Positions 7,277 to 10,595 of a DNA stretch of 10,595 nt are shown in pieces; the first letter of the stretch is position 1, and each line of letters starts with the position of its first letter. The notes beneath the pieces were generated by a model. That model did not search any database. It worked only from the letters and a program-made list of their open reading frames with translations, and was not told where the DNA came from. This stretch comes from Phoronis ovalis. Lineage: Eukaryota > Phoronida > Phoronidae. The position numbers and the translations under genes were made by a program. The DNA lies in the NCBI GenBank assembly GCA_028565635.1, contig JAOXYB010061968.1, positions 1 through 10,595 of the forward strand, in the 5' to 3' direction.

Positions 7277-10200
7277 GTAAGTTATATTTCACGACACGTT
7301 TTGTGGCCGTTAGATGTTTTAATTTGTATTATATTACAAATATGCACAATATAAAAAATGTCACGTAAAGCAAAAATTAGGGAAGCAATACCCGGGGCAA
7401 TTTAGGCCGCTTGAATAATTTGTTATAAAAGTTCGTAAGAAAAAATATCCATATTAATAACAATGATTAATGTAGGTAACTAGACAAAATCTCGCGCCAA
7501 AAAAAAGCAATAAAACAGGTTTGGTATTGTGTATCTTACCATTTAAGAGTTCCTTTACTAATATTGCACATATTAAGAGTCTACCTATAAACACAATAAA
7601 TATCACTTAGTTTGAGTGGTTCAAGTATGGTATTAAAGTTCTTCAGTGTACTGTCTGCTCGAAAGATAAAAGTTGACGAAAATAGATCCAAACTATAGGT
7701 GCATTCAACTATATATTTATACTAACGTACACATTAGTGAAAAATTACTGCAAATTAACAAAACACAAGGGTGTGTGATTTAATGTTTCCTACTAATTAA
7801 TATACCAGTGTAAACAACAAATCAGTAGTTATAAATTAAAAATAACAGTTTGCGTAATGTTACCTGATAAAAACTTCCGAACTATAATTTATCAATATTA
7901 ACTAGGGAACTGGGTGAACAAGACATATTTCCTAGATTTAGTCTACACCACGTGATATATTGGCTAAGGGCAACGGCGCGGCATGCTTCCGACATCCCGC
8001 AGAGTAAACGGTAGCGAAAGTTAACCGCAAATGTTTTTAAAATAATTGAGCGTTTAAAAGAAATTTATCGTTTTTCGAAAAAAAAAACAGTATAACAATC
8101 AAAACCACACGTTGATAAACATGATTTTGAAATTAATAATATTTTTCCGGAATTGGCATTGCTTTGAGACAAATTAAAATTAGATGTTTTATGGCACAGT
8201 TTAAACAGAACATATTGGAACAGCTGAGTAGTATTAGAAATGTACTTAATTAAAGTGTATAGTTATGATGTAGTGACTTTGATGTACAACACTAAAACTG
8301 ATAGTTAATTTAGAGTTACTATCAGTCGCATAAGATGAATCTTTTGTGTTTGGACAATAACTCTCCACAATATTGACATATGTATTTGCATCAACATTTT
8401 GAATGTATCTCGTATTAGAAAAATATTTCCTTTTGCTGTAAGGGTTAGAAAATGAAATGGAACATTTTTTTAGAGGCAAAAAAAGATACCTCAAATTTAA
8501 AGTTCAAAAAATTAAAAAATGTTGGGATAATGTTATGTGATATGTATTTGCAATTTTAAAACAATCAAATTCAAACTTGATACAGCATTATCTTGTTTGC
8601 AAATACTCTTAAGAAAGGTACGTGTTGAAGAGCTTTTTCGTCAACAATAACATCTCAATGTGACCAATCCTTATGCTAAGACAATGAATGTAAATTGTAC
8701 CTGTATTTTTTTTTTATTAATACAGTTGGTAATATAAACATTTTATTCATAATCTTCATTCTTTCAGAAGCAATAAATCACGGTTACATCAGATACATTA
8801 ACAGTTTTGAGACACTTTTATTAATTATACTAATACAAATATGCACCTGTGTTAGATTTAAATCAGATATACAGGGCACAGGGCCTTAGCTTTCTAATAA
8901 AAAATGGATGGATTTAAACGGAAACAAAACATTTTTTTCGCAGCCTTATAAAATATATTTCATGATAATTATAAGTGCAAAGTCCGATTGACAAATTTGT
9001 GACGTATATGCATATGGCAATCTTGATAATTCTTCGTAAACATACATTGAAAGAACGTGGATGCCAATTATGGAGATTGGTGTGTTTGCTCTTCACACGT
9101 TATTGTTTGTTTTCTGTATAGAGATAAACACGTTGGTTGCGTGATTTGGCATACAGATGTAGTCTTCATGTGATTAAACATACCCATGAAACACCTGCAA
9201 ACCACTTGTTTAAGTGTACCTTGTCATTTTATAAGTGATGAAGTTTTACCTCGAATTACGTGTATCACGAATGATTTACGGGTGACAGTTGTGGATCGAA
9301 TAACACCTTTCTGCCTGCAGTACTGTTTATTGTGGTTGAACCGCCAAAAACCCGATAGAATATATTCTCCCCTGTAATGTGAAACAAAATAAAGATTAGA
9401 TATCCCTAGATCCGCTTGCAATCGTTACACATATTGTCTTCATAATATATTATCAGTATTTTCCCGTAAGATCAAATTCCGAACAGGTGCTGCTTGTGAC
9501 TGACATCACCTATGGTGTTTATGCCCGGTGTCAACTATTTGAATAACCAAGAGTTATGCCAATAAATCACATTGATTGACACATGAAGGCAAAAATTAAG
9601 TTATATACTTTTTAAAATGAAATTAAATAGTAAGAATTTGATTGTGCATGAACATAGTAGATGAGATATATTTTAAGTAGATTTATCTTGGTGGAAACCA
9701 GATCTAAGTGGTTTTACGCTAACAGTTATCATTAACATGATATTTCAAGAGTACCTTTCACAATATCGGCTGCTTTGTGGTGTATGTAGTGTCACTTACT
9801 TTACCAATATTTTTTTAATATGTACTCACGACAAGGTAATTGGTGGACTGACATTAGTCGTGCAAGTTAGAAACTTTAATTGGATTTTTATAAATTGAAT
9901 TTAGTAATATTGATATATGTTGTTTCTACACCAAATCCGTGATGCCAAGATACTGAATACAGATGGAATACAGAATACATAAGAGAGACAGCCAACTAGT
10001 TTTCAAAGAAAAAGTAGGCTTTTAGAAAACATTTTTGAATTACCGGTATATGAAATTTAATTTAGTTATCTATAATCGTGCTAATACACGCCGAATAACT
10101 CCTATATAACGCGTGCATCAATTCATTGTGCTATCTGTATGAAAAGAAATATAAACGCCCGATTGTAAGATTCGAGGTAACAAACTGAAGTAAAGGAATA

Positions 10201-10573
10201 ATGAAATTACTTTATAGAAACAATACAAGACATACAAGAAAATACTTTTCGTTTGTAAAAAAAGACAGCTTATACAATGTTAGATTGGTTTGTATTGGGG
10301 ACACGTAGCGCTGTTTCTTTCGCTTTCAATAAAAAATGAACAGGTAGTGCTTAAGAAAATATCATGAGTTATTTTTTGTTGTTATGAAACCCTCTAGTTA
10401 ATCTGTGTTATGTCATCATTCAATGGGATTATATGATGTGACAGACTGGTAAACCAAAGCGATTTGATTTCTTAGAAAAATTTGCTTTCGATCAATTACA
10501 CATACGATTCAACCCACAAGTCGCACTGTCTAGACACCGTGTAGATTTAACTTTACAGTCAAATTACGAATAG
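7277..10573 (+). other. Probable first intron, no firm exon found
   Basis: It begins with a consensus donor and stays AT-rich with scattered stops on both strands. I looked for acceptors followed by a phase-0 open frame. The acceptor at about 9118 gives an immediate stop. A piece at 9789-9834 has a donor-like end (CAAGGTAATT) but a weak acceptor and odd composition. Only 9321-9377 passes simple rules. A slightly GC-richer patch at about 7970-8020 has no frame. An 82-codon minus-strand frame at 8246-8494 has no recognisable motif. Confidence 0.45.
9321..9377 (+). CDS. Weak candidate terminal exon of the signal-peptide gene
   Basis: A good acceptor, CACCTTTCTGCCTGCAG, ends at 9320. From 9321 the phase-0 frame reads 18 codons (YCLLWLNRQKPDRIYSPL) to TAA at 9375-9377, and AATAAA follows at 9388-9393. 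Joined by splicing logic to 7193-7276 the product would be 46 residues, about 23 after signal removal, with one Cys. Phase, acceptor, stop and poly(A) signal agree, but each is common in AT-rich DNA. The intron would be 2,044 bases. More likely the true second exon lies beyond the window. Confidence 0.12.
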   Translation, partial: YCLLWLNRQKPDRIYSPL

Positions 10574-10595
10574 ATATATATATATATATATATAT
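10574..10595. repeat. (AT)11 microsatellite at window end
   Basis: Eleven AT units run to the last base, so the full length is unknown. They are preceded by TAG. Dinucleotide repeats of this kind are length-variable and a common point for assembly breaks. Confidence 0.9.

Noticed and set aside
8246-8494. 82-codon minus-strand open frame, the longest outside the LINE
   Set aside because: No recognisable motif, low-complexity Ser/Asn/Tyr content typical of AT-rich noise, no splice or start context, and it lies in the probable intron.
8695-8889. 64-codon plus-strand frame rich in Ile/Leu/Phe
   Set aside because: It opens at TTG rather than ATG, and its hydrophobicity follows from T-rich sequence. 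The acceptor-like TTTCAG inside it gives a stop in the phase required by the 7276 donor.
9115-9180. Good acceptor TTTGTTTTCTGTATAG as exon 2 of the secreted gene
   Set aside because: In the required phase it reads Arg then stop; in other phases the frame closes within about 15 codons without a donor.
9224-9421. 65-codon minus-strand frame opposite 9186-9377
   Set aside because: Shadow of an open stretch on the plus strand; no family resemblance and no supporting signals.
9789-9834. 46-base mini-exon with donor CAAGGTAATT
   Set aside because: Weak acceptor and Tyr/Phe-rich chance composition; nothing links it to the signal-peptide exon beyond phase.

Overview
This is AT-rich, intron-bearing eukaryotic DNA, most likely from an invertebrate animal. 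The mix of a decayed L1/Tx1-type LINE, a short hAT-like non-autonomous DNA transposon and microsatellites would fit a mollusc or similar marine invertebrate. That assignment is inference, since no conserved host gene is complete here. There is no bacterial operon, RNA gene or CRISPR array that I can support.

Layout. Positions 1-470 hold an open frame running off the left edge, a 14-base G run and an imperfect tandem duplication. Positions 497-2776 are a dead, plus-strand LINE. It has a probable ORF1 tail, an A16 spacer, then an ORF2 with endonuclease, linker and reverse-transcriptase segments. ORF2 is broken by at least six frameshifts, two in-frame stops and two internal deletions, and lacks its 3' end. 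Positions 2777-3306 are unassigned. Positions 3307-4503 look like a short-inverted-repeat DNA element, itself split by a 589-bp hAT-like MITE at 3746-4334. Positions 4504-6716 are non-coding with a few short dispersed repeats.

The only good host-gene signal is a first coding exon at 7193-7276. It has an ATG with an upstream in-frame stop, a textbook signal peptide and a perfect GTAAGT donor in phase 0. It belongs to a secreted or membrane protein whose remaining exons are mostly or wholly beyond the window. Upstream lie a candidate leader with a 40-codon upstream ORF and an E-box/CRE composite. The rest, 7277-10595, reads as intron. One weak candidate terminal exon at 9321-9377 would give a 46-residue secreted peptide if real. 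The window ends in an (AT)11 microsatellite.

I see no convincing new multi-gene system. The points most worth checking are the secreted-protein exon and its possible micro-peptide form, the nested transposons, and the LINE's ORF1/ORF2 junction.
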